From the NCBI GenBank assembly GCA_947095585.1, contig OX352763.1, positions 61,289,016 through 61,353,015 of the forward strand: DNA of 64,000 nucleotides, given 5' to 3'. The notes under the pieces are model-generated. The model made no database searches and was not told the origin of the DNA. It worked only from the letters and a program-made list of their open reading frames with translations. Source of the stretch: Nephrocerus scutellatus. Taxonomy: Eukaryota > Arthropoda > Insecta > Diptera > Pipunculidae. A program made the translations under genes and the position numbers. Each line of letters opens with the position of its first letter. Positions within the stretch are counted from its first letter, which is position 1. This document shows, piece by piece, positions 1 to 11,384 of this stretch.

Positions 1-925
1 ATTCATTATTTCAGGCGAACTATTCAAGCGAGAATTGCATTCTTTTTGACTGACAAACTCAATGGTAGCCGATAATGTTGTATCATCAGCAAAGGAATAG
101 ATATCACAGGTTGTAGAAGACATCAGGTCGTTGATATATATCAAGAAGAGCGTGGGCGACAAGGATGACCATTGAGGCACGCCAGCATTGATCCCATGTG
201 AAGCTGAAGATATACAATTTAATACAACTTTTGTTTTACGGTTCCATAAATAATTCTCAATCCATGCAATGAGAAAGGTGTGTAAGTTCAGCGCACGATT
301 CTTATTAATAAAACAATTATGCCATACATGCCATGGACAATAAGAGCGATTTTTACGAAATCCATACTGCACATCGGAGAAAAGACCATTCGAATCCAGA
401 TAGCTCATTAGTCTGAAATTAATTATAGATTCCATTACCTTCGATAGAACCAACAACAAAGCAATAGGACGGTAGTGAGTAGGTGCCATCTATCACCTTT
501 TTTCGGAACAGGTTGAATATTTGTTATTTTCCAAATTGATGGAAAAACACTTGACTTCATTGAGAGATGAAAGAGATGCTAAGAGGTTTTGCCAAAGTAT
601 GATGACATCTTTTCAATACTAATGGCGGAATACCGTCGGGGCCAGTCACTTTATTGGGGTCAAGTTCTTTAACAATCTTTGAAACAACCCGTGGCCGGAA
701 ATAGATTTTGGACATACCTAAGCCTAGATTCTGGAGAATTGGAGGGCTTTGGTTAGTTAAAGGAAGGGTAGACGCACAAGCGAAATGAGAAGCTAAGAGA
801 TTAGCTTTCTCAATATCAGTTCTATAATGAATACCATTAAACAATAAAGAAGGAATAGACGAAGTATTGTCTTCAAAGTTTTTTTAACCAATGCAGCAAA
901 CGACCACATTCCAGAATTATCTAGA
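1..925 (-). mobile_element. LINE-A reverse transcriptase fragment (partial, runs off the left edge)
   Basis: On the minus strand this holds the linker before the RT (557-844, with the hallmark TGPDGIPP stretch) and the start of the RT palm. The GFRKNRS box is followed directly by a stretch that normally comes much later, so the segment carrying the first catalytic Asp is deleted. A GVPQ-type box and the FADD active-site box follow. Its 5' boundary, where the sequence turns into LINE-B, is near 925. The rest of the copy lies left of the window. Confidence 0.88.
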
Positions 926-1781
926 AATAATTGTATTGATATGATAATACCAGGATAAACTCTCGTCAAGTATGAAACCAAGGCTCTTGAGACTCTGAGA
1001 GAATGGCACAGACATTCCGTTAAGGATAATTGGGCTAAGCAGGTGGGAAACTGGATACTATAAAGTACCATAGCCTGACTCTTAAACCCTCGTTTATCGT
1101 GAGGTTGTTGTTATTGACACAGTAATAGATAGACATAAGGTCATTCTTTACCTCTGAAACACATGACGTAAGTTCGGCAAGAGGTGCAAAGTGAAGTAGC
1201 TGTGCATCATCGGCAAGGAGTTGGATTTGAGAAGAACAGGGTACAAGAGGAAGATCGTTTGTAAAGAAAGAAAAAAGCAGGGGGCCCCAAAGATGTCCCC
1301 CAGGGATCTTTCAGCAAGGGCAGGAACAAATCTCCCCCACTGTGATAGATTGAGACCGATTGGTCAAGTATGAATGAACTAGGTTAATAGAAGGGCTAGA
1401 CAATTTAAAATGAAACGAGGGTTTGGACAAAAGAATATTATGGTCAACTCTATCGAAAGCTTTGCAGAAATTAAGGAAAATAAGAACTGTGACCCAACCC
1501 TGGTCCATATTCTTTCGAGCAAACTCAGTGATATCAGTTATAGTAGAGGTAGTACTGTGAAACTTCCTAAAACCACTCTGAAAAGGGCTAAGTAAGGAAT
1601 TATCGTTGAGGTATGATGTTAATTGGTTTTTGATAAGACGCTCGCAGACCATGGATAGAGCTGGGAGGATGCTAATGGGCCTCAAGTTAGTAATTACATA
1701 AGAATTACCTTTTTTAGGGATGGGAATAACACGAGCCCTCTTCCAAGCCAATAGCGAGACAACACTATAATTTCTTATATA
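926..1781 (-). mobile_element. LINE-B reverse transcriptase fragment, 3' part before the mariner
   Basis: This is a second non-LTR RT, different from LINE-A. Reading leftward from 1796: a RPISILPAL box, SGFRK, a FCKAFDRVDHN stretch with the first catalytic Asp, then a damaged GGHLWGPLLF region and an ADD active-site box (LLADD) near 1210, then thumb sequence to about 926. Stops and frameshifts break it. The mariner at 1782 interrupts it. The LINE-B sequence is joined directly to the 5'-truncated LINE-A near 925. Confidence 0.85.
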
Positions 1782-2993
1782 CCGGGTGACTGACACGAGG
1801 TGTTACCAACTTCGGACTGTCATTGCTGTCAAAGCAGTGATGACAGAGCGCTCAAATTTACACTAATGACAGTTCATTCCATTGTTTACAAGCGTACAAA
1901 AGCATTTTAGTGGGAAATATTCAGAAAAAAATTATCCGCAATGAAATTCAACCATGTGAATAAAATGTTTGTGTATCGCACCATAAATCGTTACAACGAT
2001 ACTGACAGCATTGCAAAACGCCATGGTGGTGGACCTAAACGCACTGCAACATCGCCGGATATCATTCGGAAGGTGAAGGCCAAATTTTCTCGGAATCCGC
2101 GCCGTAGCGTCAGAAAAATGGCTCGTGAGGCGAACATTTCGCTCGAACGGATGTAGCACATATTGAAGGATCATCTTGGACTAAAGGCCTTGACATTCCA
2201 AAAAACGCATGGTTTCACCGATGCTCAAAAAAAGTTAGAGTGGAAAGAGCAAAGGAGTTGTTACGCTTGCACGATAGTGGCGATTTGCCGAATTTGATTT
2301 TCTCCGATGAGTCACCGTTCATTATTGAGCAATATGTGAACAAGCAAAAAGACCGCATTTACTTGCCCGGCCGTTCTACTGAAAATATGGACCAACAGAT
2401 TGCCACTCGAAACCAAGCGCCAACGATGGTGATGGTTTGGGCCGCCGTAACGGCCGAAAGCCGTTCACCGCTCGCTTTTTGGACCGTGAAATTTATCGGA
2501 ATCAAGTGTTGGAGGGAGCGTTGAAGCCTTGGGCACAAAAACATTTTGGACGCAGAGCCTGGACATTTCAACAGGACTCGACGCCGACTCATAAAGCACG
2601 CGTCAATCAAGATCGGCTGAGAAACAACGTTCCGCGGTACATTTCCTCTGCCCAATGGCCATCAAATTCACCGGATGCAAATCCTCTAGATTTCTCGGTT
2701 TAAAGTATTTTGAAAAGCAGGGTTGGGATAAAAAAAATACCAAAGTTTCGATCATCTCAAGCAAGCGCTTCGCCGGGAATGGGCCAAAATACCGCAGAGA
2801 CACTTTCGTGATGCATGCAATAGCTTTGTCGTCCGTTTGAAGGCCATAATCACGGCTAATGGTGACCAAATCGAAAACTGCTAATGCAATTCGAAAATTT
2901 GTGAACATTTTTTACTTTGATTTAATAAAATTTATCAAAAAATAAAAATTCTTAGGCTTTTTGTTTTTGTAACACATCGTGTCAGTCACCCTG
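1782..2993 (+). mobile_element. DD37D mariner-like transposon, unit 1
   Basis: Complete 1212-bp Tc1/mariner element. Its 25-bp terminal inverted repeats share GGGTGACTGACACG, and a TA duplication sits at 1780-1781 and 2994-2995. The transposase starts at 1941 with a helix-turn-helix region, then hits TAG at 2154. Downstream pieces in other frames carry the catalytic residues: D in FSDES, D in FQQDST and D in NPLDFS. There are 37 residues between the last two, so the signature is DD37D (maT-like or a related clade). A private 18-bp deletion lies near 2489. It cannot encode an active enzyme. It lies opposite to and inside LINE-B. Confidence 0.95.
1941..2856 (+). pseudogene. Mariner transposase pseudogene, unit 1
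   Basis: The reading starts with 71 residues (1941-2153) rich in Arg/Lys that match the paired-like DNA-binding region, ended by an in-frame TAG. It resumes in another frame near 2240 (first catalytic Asp, RSPLAF end) and in a third near 2437 (second and third Asp). A TAA replaces the Trp codon expected after the last Asp box, and a C-terminal stretch follows. At least two frameshifts and two stops are present. The same TAG is found in units 1-6 but not in unit 7. Confidence 0.9.
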
Positions 2994-2995
2994 TA

Positions 2996-3471
2996 TTAAG
3001 CATTGGCTAGAGGGAGTACCTCTGTATTCCTCCTTCTGCTGTGAACATAGGCACCAAAATATACAATACAATTTATATCTATTCATCCTAAAAATTATAG
3101 GTTAGACACGTGAAATGTCAAAATTTTGGACAACAACGCTTGAAGCTTTTATTCAAAGCTAATACTTATATTTATAAAATGAATAAACATTAATTTTCAT
3201 AATGTAATAATTTCACAATAAATATTTAATATAACAACTTCATATTCAATTAACTAAATTATATATTTTCTTCTTCCAAGCCAGATGGTGCAAGTGAAAC
3301 CTTTGTAACCCGCTTCCGACGCCAATGGGTATGATATTTAGTTCGTTCAACAAATCAAAATCAAATCAACAATCAAATCGCCACCTGTCAAAATAAGTTG
3401 GCCTATTAAGGTCGCAAAAGTGAGTACCCCTCCTGCAGAACCTCATGTTTGCAGTGTTAGTAGGTGTTGTG
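2996..3471. other. Unit backbone between mariner and TIR transposon (no gene seen)
   Basis: About 50 bases next to the mariner are still LINE-B (minus strand). The remainder is AT-rich non-coding sequence without a recognisable element. It is present in all units, and in unit 7 it is shortened and diverged (45937-46429). The last nine bases (ggtgttgtg, 3463-3471) are the left target duplication of the next transposon. Confidence 0.6.
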
Positions 3472-4547
3472 CAAGAATGATAAAATATAAGATTGCGCAT
3501 TGCGCGTGTCGGCCATATTGACAATCGTTGATGACGTAGGCTGTGACCAAGAAAGTAAACAAAACAAAAACGACCATACGGGGAAGTAATAAAGCAATTT
3601 TCGCAGAAAAATAAATTTGATTTTACGGAAGCTTTTTAATAATTAAACATTGTTTTTATATATTATATCAGTATATTTAAATTTATTTTATAGTGTTTAT
3701 ATATTTTTCCTGCCGTTGAGCTCGTACGGACATTCTTTTTATTTATTTCAGATTAGTCTGGTTGTTGGCTGTTGGGGAAATTTGAAACAATAAGTAAAAT
3801 AACCAGCATTCAAGTTAGACAGACTCAAGACACTTTCTTTACTTGGGTTAATCACCTTTCTGAAGGAGAATTATCAAGACTCAAAAATTGGGTTGATGAA
3901 ACACATTAACGCCTTAGACATTATCTTCAACAAATTCAATGGAGAATCAGTAACGATTTGCAAAGAATATTTAAAAACACAAATAAAGAACAGTTTGCAA
4001 ATACCTTACGATTTAAGTACTAAAAAACTATTTTTAGAGCGAGAATGTTTCAGAATAAAAAAGCTCAACAAAGAAATGAAAGTTTAAAAAAATCACAACT
4101 TAATTTAACTAACAAACCGGCCATTTTCAGGGCCACCGAATACTTTCTAAAGAGATATATTTATTAATTATTAATTAATTATCAAATAAAATTTAGGAAA
4201 TCGTTTGTTGGAAACGTATAAAACACAAGCAAAATAAAAATACCATCAACATAATTCATAGCAAACATCCAAATCGGTCAATCTCATGGCCACCGAATAC
4301 TTTTTAAAGAGATATATTTATTCAATACACTAATTAGCTTAATAACTTAATAAACAACAATAAAGGATAATAATAAAACATTAAACAGCAATAAAAGATG
4401 TAAAAACTAACTAAATGTACAACAACCACACGTAAAACTCAAGCAAACAAGCAACAACAAGAGCTCTCATGTCACAGGTGACGTACATGCGCAGAAGTTT
4501 TCCATTTTAAACAACGATCAGCGCAATCTGTTATTCTATCATTCTTG
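3472..4547 (+). mobile_element. 1.08-kb DNA transposon with 27-bp TIRs and 9-bp TSD, unit 1
   Basis: Ends read CAAGAATGATAAAATATAAG and, inverted, CAAGAATGATAGAATAACAG, both followed by ATTGCGC or GATTGCGC, so the imperfect TIR is about 27 bp. Direct repeats GGTGTTGTG flank it (3463-3471 and 4548-4556). Unit 7 keeps a single GGTGTTGTG at the matching place, an exact empty site. Inside there is coiled-coil-like coding residue between about 3800 and 4160 in a frame with two TAA stops, preceded by a plausible splice acceptor (tttatttatttcag, ends 3751), so it may be a deleted derivative of a larger intron-bearing element. Superfamily is not certain: the start resembles P-element ends as I recall them, while the TSD length would also fit hAT-, Merlin- or Mutator-like elements. 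Confidence 0.85.
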
Positions 4548-4556
4548 GGTGTTGTG

Positions 4557-4563
4557 TGCGTTA
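4557..4563. other. Spacer between transposon TSD and MITE, with TTA target site
   Basis: Only TGCG separates the end of the 9-bp duplication (4556) from the TTA duplication of the MITE (4561-4563). Two unrelated elements therefore inserted within four bases of each other. Confidence 0.8.
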
Positions 4564-4818
4564 GAGTCCCCGCACACTAGAGACTTTCTGTCGGCCGATA
4601 GTTTGAATCAGTATGAACATGTATGCAAGTGCGCAGACTACAACTATTTGGTATCGGCCGATAAATAAGTTGAATGTGCGACACGATTGCCATTCAACTT
4701 TGCCTTTGTCTGTGCACTCACCACTAACCCGGCTGTTTAATCGGCACAGTGTTCGCACTAGCAGCCCAAAACGACCAAACTATCGGCCGATAAAAAAGTC
4801 TCTAGTGTTCGGGGACTC
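4564..4818. mobile_element. 255-bp MITE, TTA target duplication (Harbinger-like), unit 1
   Basis: Inverted ends of about 42 bp begin GAGTCCCCGCACACTAGAGA on the left and, read inverted, GAGTCCCCGAACACTAGAGA on the right. TTA is duplicated at 4561-4563 and 4819-4821, as expected for PIF/Harbinger elements. Each terminal repeat contains a CGGCCGAT core, and a further perfect palindrome TATCGGCCGATA lies at 4652-4663. Unit 7 has the unoccupied TTA. The apparent ORFs on both strands here follow from the inverted symmetry and are not genes. Confidence 0.88.
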
Positions 4819-4821
4819 TTA

Positions 4822-4936
4822 GTATGATTTTTTAACGCGTGCGTATTACTTGGTTTTGTTCTTCTGTTAAGTGCAGTAGTGTTGTTACACAAGAAAAGGG
4901 ACTTGAACTAGTTCAAGTATACCGGTGTGTCAAGGC
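4822..4936. other. Unit backbone between MITE and subrepeats; deletion junction
   Basis: No gene. The run ttgttacac meets aagaaaaggg near 4893. In units 3, 4 and 6 about 0.9 kb lies between these two points. It contains the 14-bp palindrome ttgaactagttcaa. Unit 7 lacks the stretch from aagaaaaggg through that palindrome. Confidence 0.6.
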
Positions 4937-5510
4937 TATTATAGTCGCATCTTAGTCCCACATAACGAATTTCATGCGAATCGCTTGAGAAATTTCTTTG
5001 TTTCCGAAATTCCAGACCATAATGAAAGTGCTATAGTCGCATCTTAGTCCTACATAACGAATTTCATGCCAATTGCTTTGTTCCCGAAATCCAGACCATT
5101 TTTTTTTGTTTTTATAAAGAGACTCATTGCCAAGGGAGGACTCCCTGACTCCCCTTGCATCACGGCAATAAGTTGGGCTAAGCCCTTTATTAAAATTCAA
5201 AATAAAATAAAAATCGAAGGAATGTGATTTACAATATATCACATTCCTCACGTTTGAATTTTTATAGGAACAAGTCCTATAGTCGCATCTTAGTCCTACA
5301 TAACGAATTTCATGCCAATTGCTTTGTTCCCGAAATCCAGACCATTTTTTTTTTGTTTTTATAAAGAGACTCATTGCCAAGGGAGGACTCCCTGACTCCC
5401 CTTGCATCAAGGCAATAAGTTGGGCTAAGCCCTTTATTAAAATTCAAAATAAAATAAAAATCGAAGGAATGTGATTTACAATATATCACATTCCTCACGT
5501 TTGTAGCCGG
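4937..5510. repeat. Subrepeat block, three copies, unit 1
   Basis: Three direct copies begin with tagtcgcatcttagtcc (near 4941, 5034 and 5279). The first is about 93 bp, and the second and third are about 245 bp because they carry an added T-rich stretch and a palindromic segment (gaaggaatgtg ... cacattcctc). The minus-strand ORFs here (4952-5498) reproduce the repeat in protein form and are not genes. Confidence 0.85.
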
Positions 5511-7363
5511 TTTTAATTTATTTTCTCAGAATTCTCTCTGATTCATTGAAAAAGCAATGCGAAAAAACGAACAAGAAAACTAAAACGACGCGAGTCTTAA
5601 TGCTTTCATCAATGGATCATGGTCAGGGAAAACTACAAAAAACCTTGACCTAGAAAATATTACAAATTTTAAAAATATTGTAAATAATACTGATACAACA
5701 ATTATTTTTTTTTATGTATTTAATTTATATTTTATAAACAGTTTATGAGCAACTCATCCTTCATGAATGTGTTAACGGCTAATTTGAAGGCCTGCAGATA
5801 ATAAGATTCGGGAAACACGGGCTCGACCAATTGATTCCACATCGAAGAGACTCTCGGAAAAAAGGAGAATTTAAAGTGTTGGGTTCTACATGAAAAAAGT
5901 TTTAAGGTAAATCTATGTTGATTGGACCTTAAACGAGTGTTGACGTTGCTGACAAAAGGGATTGGAACTAGAGAACGGGTTTCTAAAGAACATATATCGT
6001 AGTAAAATTTGTAGAAAACAGATAAAGCTCCTACATTTCGTCTCTGCTCCAATGTATCAAGAGACGAAGTAATGGTTACATCGTTTATCAAACGCATAAC
6101 TCTATTTTGAATTCTATCAAGATAAAGCAAATGCGATCTTGGAGCCCCACCCCACACACATGAATTAAATTCTTCAATTGGTCTAACATAAGATTTATAT
6201 TATCTTAATGCTTCAGAAGGAGTGAAGTAGAAGCCCAAACATTGGCTAGCTCTTTTGAAATAAATATGTTCCTTCCAGGAAAGATCACTTGATACTTCTA
6301 AACCTAACAACTTGAGTGAATCTGATTTCGCGATAGGGGCACGATTAATAACAGGTGAAACGTAATGTTGAATTGTCTTCTGAGAAAAAAGACAAGACTG
6401 GAATTTATTTGGGTTAAATTCTACTCTATTAGAAATGCCCCAATCGAGAATGACTTGAATATTCGACAGAATAGTCAATTCATTATTTCAGGCGAACTAT
6501 TCAAGCGAGAATTGCATTCTTTTTGACTGACAAACTCAATGGTAGCCGATAATGTTGTATCATCAGCAAAGGAATAGATATCACAGGTTGTAGAAGACAT
6601 CAGGTCGTTGATATATATCAAGAAGAGCGTGGGCGACAAGGATGACCATTGAGGCACGCCAGCATTGATCCCATGTGAAGCTGAAGATATACAATTTAAT
6701 ACAACTTTTGTTTTACGGTTCCATAAATAATTCTCAATCCATGCAATGAGAAAGGTGTGTAAGTTCAGCGCACGATTCTTATTAATAAAACAATTATGCC
6801 ATACATGCCATGGACAATAAGAGCGATTTTTACGAAATCCATACTGCACATCGGAGAAAAGACCATTAGTCTGAAATTAATTATAGATTCCATTACCTTC
6901 GATAGAACCAACAACAAAGCAATAGGACGGTAGTGAGTAGGTGCCATCTATCACCTTTTTTCGGAACAGGTTGAATATTTGTTATTTTCCAAATTGATGG
7001 AAAAACACTTGACTTCATTGAGAGATGAAAGAGATGCTAAGAGGTTTTGCCAAAGTATGATGACATCTTTTCAATACTAATGGCGGAATACCGTCGGGGC
7101 CAGTCGCTTTATTGGGGTCAAGTTCTTTAACAATCTTTGAAACAACCCATACCTAAGCCTAGATTCTGGAGAATTGGAGGGCTTTGGTTAGTTAAAGGAA
7201 GGGTAGACGCACAAGCGAAATGAGAAGCTAAGAGATTAGCTTTCTCAATATCAGTTCTATAATGAATACCATTAAACAATAAAGAAGGAATAGACGAAGT
7301 ATTGTCTTCAAAGTTTTTTTAACCAATGCAGCAAACGACCACATTCCAGAATTATCTAGAAAT
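5511..7363 (-). mobile_element. LINE-A 3' half, units 1/2
   Basis: Minus-strand non-LTR retrotransposon, 5' truncated (no endonuclease). From right to left: pre-RT linker, RT palm with the stretch between GFRKNRS and the later core missing, GVPQ box, FADD box (near 6563), thumb and C-terminal domain ending KDELLINCL at 5732, then an AT-rich 3' UTR to about 5511. The 19-bp deletion near 6868 and the 23-bp deletion near 7149 break the frame further. A TTA stop near 6198 splits the C-terminal part, whereas copies in units 5-7 are open there. Confidence 0.9.
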
Positions 7364-8216
7364 AATTGTATTGATATGATAATACCAGGATAAACTCTCG
7401 TCAAGTATGAAACCAAGGCTCTTGAGACTCTGAGAGAATAGCACAGACATTCCGTTAAGGATAATTGGGCTAAGCAGGTGGGAAACTGGATACTATAAAG
7501 TACCATAGCCTGACTCTTAAACCCTCGTTTATCGTGAGGTAGTTGTTATTGACACAGTAATAGATAGACATAAGGTCATTCTTTACCTCTGAAACACATG
7601 ACGTAAGTTCGGCAAGAGGTGCAAAGTGAAGTAGCTGTGCATCATCGGCAAGGAGTTGGATTTGAGAAGAACAGGGTACAAGAGGAAGATCGTTTGTAAA
7701 GAAAGAAAAAAGCAGGGGGCCCCAAAGATGTCCCCCAGGGATCTTTCAGCAAGGGCAGGAACAAATCTCCCCCACTGAGATAGATTGAGACCGATTGGTC
7801 AAGTATGAATGAACTAGGTTAATAGAAGGGCTAGACAATTTAAAATGAAACGAGGGTTTGGACAAAAGAATATTATGGTCAACTCTATCGAAAGCTTTGC
7901 AGAAATTAAGGAGAATAAGAACTGTGACCCAACCCTGGTCCATATTCTTTCGAGCAAACTCAGTGATATCAGTTATAGTAGAGGTAGTACTGTGAAACTT
8001 CCTAAAACCACTCTGAAAAGGGCTAAGTAAGGAATTATCGTTGAGGTATGATGTTAATTGGTTTTTGATAAGACGCTCGCAGACCATGGATAGAGCTGGG
8101 AGGATGCTAATGGGCCTCAAGTTAGTAATTACATAAGAATTACCTTTTTTAGGGATGGGAATAACACGAGCCCTCTTCCAAGCCAATAGCGAGACAACAC
8201 TATAATTTCTTATATA
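7364..8216 (-). mobile_element. LINE-B fragment, unit 2
   Basis: Same RT fragment as 926-1781, with the RPISILPAL, SGFRK and AFDRVDHN stretches in 7746-8231. Interrupted by the mariner at 8217. Confidence 0.85.
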
Positions 8217-9445
8217 CCGGGTGACTGACACGAGGTGTTACCAACTTCGGACTGTCATTGCTGTCAAAGCAGTGATGACAGAGCGCTCAAATTTACACTA
8301 ATGACAGTTCATTCCATTGTTTACAAGCGTACAAAAGCATTTTAGTGGGAAATATTCAGAAAAAAATTATCCGCAATGAAATTCAACCATGTGAATAAAA
8401 TGTTTGTGTATCGCACCATAAATCGTTATAACGATACTGACAGCATTGCAAAACGCCATGGTGGTGGACCGAAACGCACTGCAACATCGCCGGATATCAT
8501 TCGGAAGGTGAAGGCCAAATTTTCTCGGAATCCGCGCCGTAGCGTCAGAAAAATGGCTCGTGAGGCGAACATTTCGCTCGAACGGATGTAGCACATATTG
8601 AAGGATCATCTTGGACTAAAGGCCTTGACATTCCAAAAAACGCATGGTTTCACCGATGCTCAAAAAAAGTTAGAGTGGAAAGAGCAAAGGAGTTGTTACG
8701 CTTGCACGATAGTGGCGATTTGCCGAATTTGATTTTCTCCGATGAGTCACCGTTCATTATTGAGCAATATGTGAACAAGCAAAAAGACCGCATTTACTTG
8801 CCCGGCCGTTCTACTGAAAATATGGACCAACAGATTGCCACTCGAAACCAAGCGCCAACGATGGTGATGGTTTGGGCCGCCGTAACGGCCGAAAGCCGTT
8901 CACCGCTCGCTTTTTGGACCGTGACATCAAGATAAATGCTCAAATTTATCGGAATCAAGTGTTGGAGGGAGCGTTGAAGCCTTGGGCACAAAAACATTTT
9001 GGACGCAGAGCCTGGACATTTCAACAGGACTCGACGCCGACTCATAAAGCACGCGTCAATCAAGATCGGCTGAGAAACAACGTTCCGCGGTACATTTCCT
9101 CTGCCCAATGGCCATCAAATTCACCGGATGCAAATCCTCTAGATTTCTCGGTTTAAAGTATTTTGAAAAGCAGGGTTGGGATAAAAAAATACCAAAGTTT
9201 CGATCATCTCAAGCAAGCGCTTCGCCGGGAATGGGCCAAAATACCGCAGAGACACTTTCGTGATGCATGCAATAGCTTTGTCGTCCGTTTGAAGGCCATA
9301 ATCACGGCTAATGGTGACCAAATCGAAAACTGCTAATGCAATTCGAAAATTTGTGAACATTTTTTACTTTGATTTAATAAAATTTATCAAAAAATAAAAA
9401 TTCTTAGGCTTTTTGTTTTTGTAACACATCGTGTCAGTCACCCTG
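8217..9445 (+). mobile_element. DD37D mariner-like transposon, unit 2
   Basis: 1229 bp with TA at both ends. It is without the 18-bp and 10-bp deletions, so it is among the longest copies. The transposase start is at 8376 and the shared premature TAG at 8589. The catalytic boxes lie in later frames (8675-8935 and 8872-9156). Confidence 0.95.
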
Positions 9446-9919
9446 TATTAAGCATTGGCTAGAGGGAGTACCTCTGTATTCCTCCTTCTGCTGTGAACAT
9501 AGGCACCAAAATATACAATACAATTTATATCTATTCATCCTAAAAATTATAGGTTAGACACGTGAAATGTCAAAATTTTGGACAACAACGCTTGAAGCTT
9601 TTATTCAAAGCTAATACTTATATTTATAAAATGAATAAACATTAATTTTCATAATGTAATAATTTCACAATAAATATTTAATATAACAACTTCATATTCA
9701 ATTAACTAAATTATATATTTTCTTTTTCCAAGATGGTGCAAGTGAAACCTTTGTAACCCGCTTCCGACGCCAATGGGTATGATATTTAGTTCGTTCAACA
9801 AATCAAAATCAAATCAACAATCAAATCGCCACCTGTCAAAATAAGTTGGCCTATTAAGGTCGCAAAAGTGAGTACCCCTCCTGCAGAACCTCATGTTTGC
9901 AGTGTTAGTAGGTGTTGTG

Positions 9920-10995
9920 CAAGAATGATAAAATATAAGATTGCGCATTGCGCGTGTCGGCCATATTGACAATCGTTGATGACGTAGGCTGTGACCAAGA
10001 AAGTAAACAAAACAAAAACGACCATACGGGGAAGTAATAAAGCAATTTTCGCAGAAAAATAAATTTGATTTTACGGAAGCTTTTTAATAATTAAACATTG
10101 TTTTTATATATTATATCAGTATATTTAAATTTATTTTATAGTGTTTATATATTTTTCCTGCCGTTGAGCTCGTACGGACATTCTTTTTATTTATTTCAGA
10201 TTAGTCTGGTTGTTGGCTGTTGGGGAAATTTGAAACAATAAGTAAAATAACCAGCATTCAAGTTAGACAGACTCAAGACACTTTCTTTACTTGGGTTAAT
10301 CACCTTTCTGAAGGAGAATTATCAAGACTCAAAAATTGGGTTGATGAAACACATTAACGCCTTAGACATTATCTTCAACAAATTCAATGGAGAATCAGTA
10401 ACGATTTGCAAAGAATATTTAAAAACACAAATAAAGAACAGTTTGCAAATACCTTACGATTTAAGTACTAAAAAACTATTTTTAGAGCGAGAATGTTTCA
10501 GAATAAAAAAGCTCAACAAAGAAATGAAAGTTTAAAAAAATCACAACTTAATTTAACTAACAAACCGGCCATTTTCAGAGCCACCGAATACTTTCTAAAG
10601 AGATATATTTATTAATTATTAATTAATTATCAAATAAAGTTTAGGAAATCGTTTGTTGGAAACGTATAAAACACAAGCAAAATAAAAATACCATCAACAT
10701 AATTCATAGCAAACATCCAAATCGGTCAATCTCATGGCCACCGAATACTTTTTAAAGAGATATATTTATTCAATACACTAATTAGCTTAATAACTTAATA
10801 AACAACAATAAAGGATAATAATAAAACATTAAACAGCAATAAAAGATGTAAAAACTAACTAAATGTACAACAACCACACGTAAAACTCAAGCAAACAAGC
10901 AACAACAAGAGCTCTCATGTCACAGGTGACGTACATGCGCAGAAGTTTTCCATTTTAAACAACGATCAGCGCAATCTGTTATTCTATCATTCTTG
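9920..10995 (+). mobile_element. 1.08-kb TIR transposon, unit 2
   Basis: 1076 bp, with CAAGAATGATA ends and GGTGTTGTG duplications at 9911-9919 and 10996-11004. Structure as in unit 1. Confidence 0.85.
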
Positions 10996-11011
10996 GGTGT
11001 TGTGTGCGTTA

Positions 11012-11266
11012 GAGTCCCCGCACACTAGAGACTTTCTGTCGGCCGATAGTTTGAATCAGTATGAACATGTATGCAAGTGCGCAGACTACAACTATTTGGT
11101 ATCGGCCGATAAATAAGTTGAATGTGCGACACGATTGCCATTCAACTTTGCCTTTGTCTGTGCACTCACCACTAACCCGGCTGTTTAATCGGCACAGTGT
11201 TCGCACTAGCAGCCCAAAACGACCAAACTATCGGCCGATAAAAAAGTCTCTAGTGTTCGGGGACTC
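11012..11266. mobile_element. 255-bp MITE, unit 2
   Basis: Same length and ends as the unit 1 copy, with TTA at 11009-11011 and 11267-11269. Confidence 0.87.
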
Positions 11267-11384
11267 TTAGTATGATTTTTTAACGCGTGCGTATTACTTG
11301 GTTTTGTTCTTCTGTTAAGTGCAGTAGTGTTGTTACACAAGAAAAGGGACTTGAACTAGTTCAAGTATACCGGTGTGTCAAGGC

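Larger units (their letters stand above)
1..6477. repeat. Array unit 1
   Basis: 6477 bp. It lacks the 0.9-kb segment (junction near 4893). LINE-A keeps the 19-bp and 23-bp stretches (near 388 and 700) that units 2-4 lost. Its mariner carries a private 18-bp deletion near 2489. The unit starts inside LINE-A because the window begins there, so the array probably continues to the left. Confidence 0.95.

Noticed and set aside
1410..1595. Plus-strand 61-codon ORF starting MKRGFGQKN, repeated in all units
   Set aside because: It lies antisense to the LINE-B RT domain, whose motifs are clear on the minus strand.
3893..4087. 64-codon ORF in the 1.08-kb transposon, conserved in all copies
   Set aside because: Conservation reflects recent amplification. 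A neighbouring frame over the same bases, with two TAA stops, looks more like coiled-coil transposase remnant, so this ORF is probably a shadow.
4613..4822. Overlapping ORFs of 65-69 codons on both strands of the MITE, present in every unit
   Set aside because: They follow from the inverted-repeat symmetry and are copied with the array. No protein motif is present and the element is non-coding.
4952..5498. Minus-strand ORFs of 62-183 codons with repeated CDYRTCSYKN and FDFYFILNFNKG stretches
   Set aside because: They are translations of the 120/245-bp subrepeats. Length depends on a one-base change in a T-run (open through in unit 4), and no start context or family match is seen.
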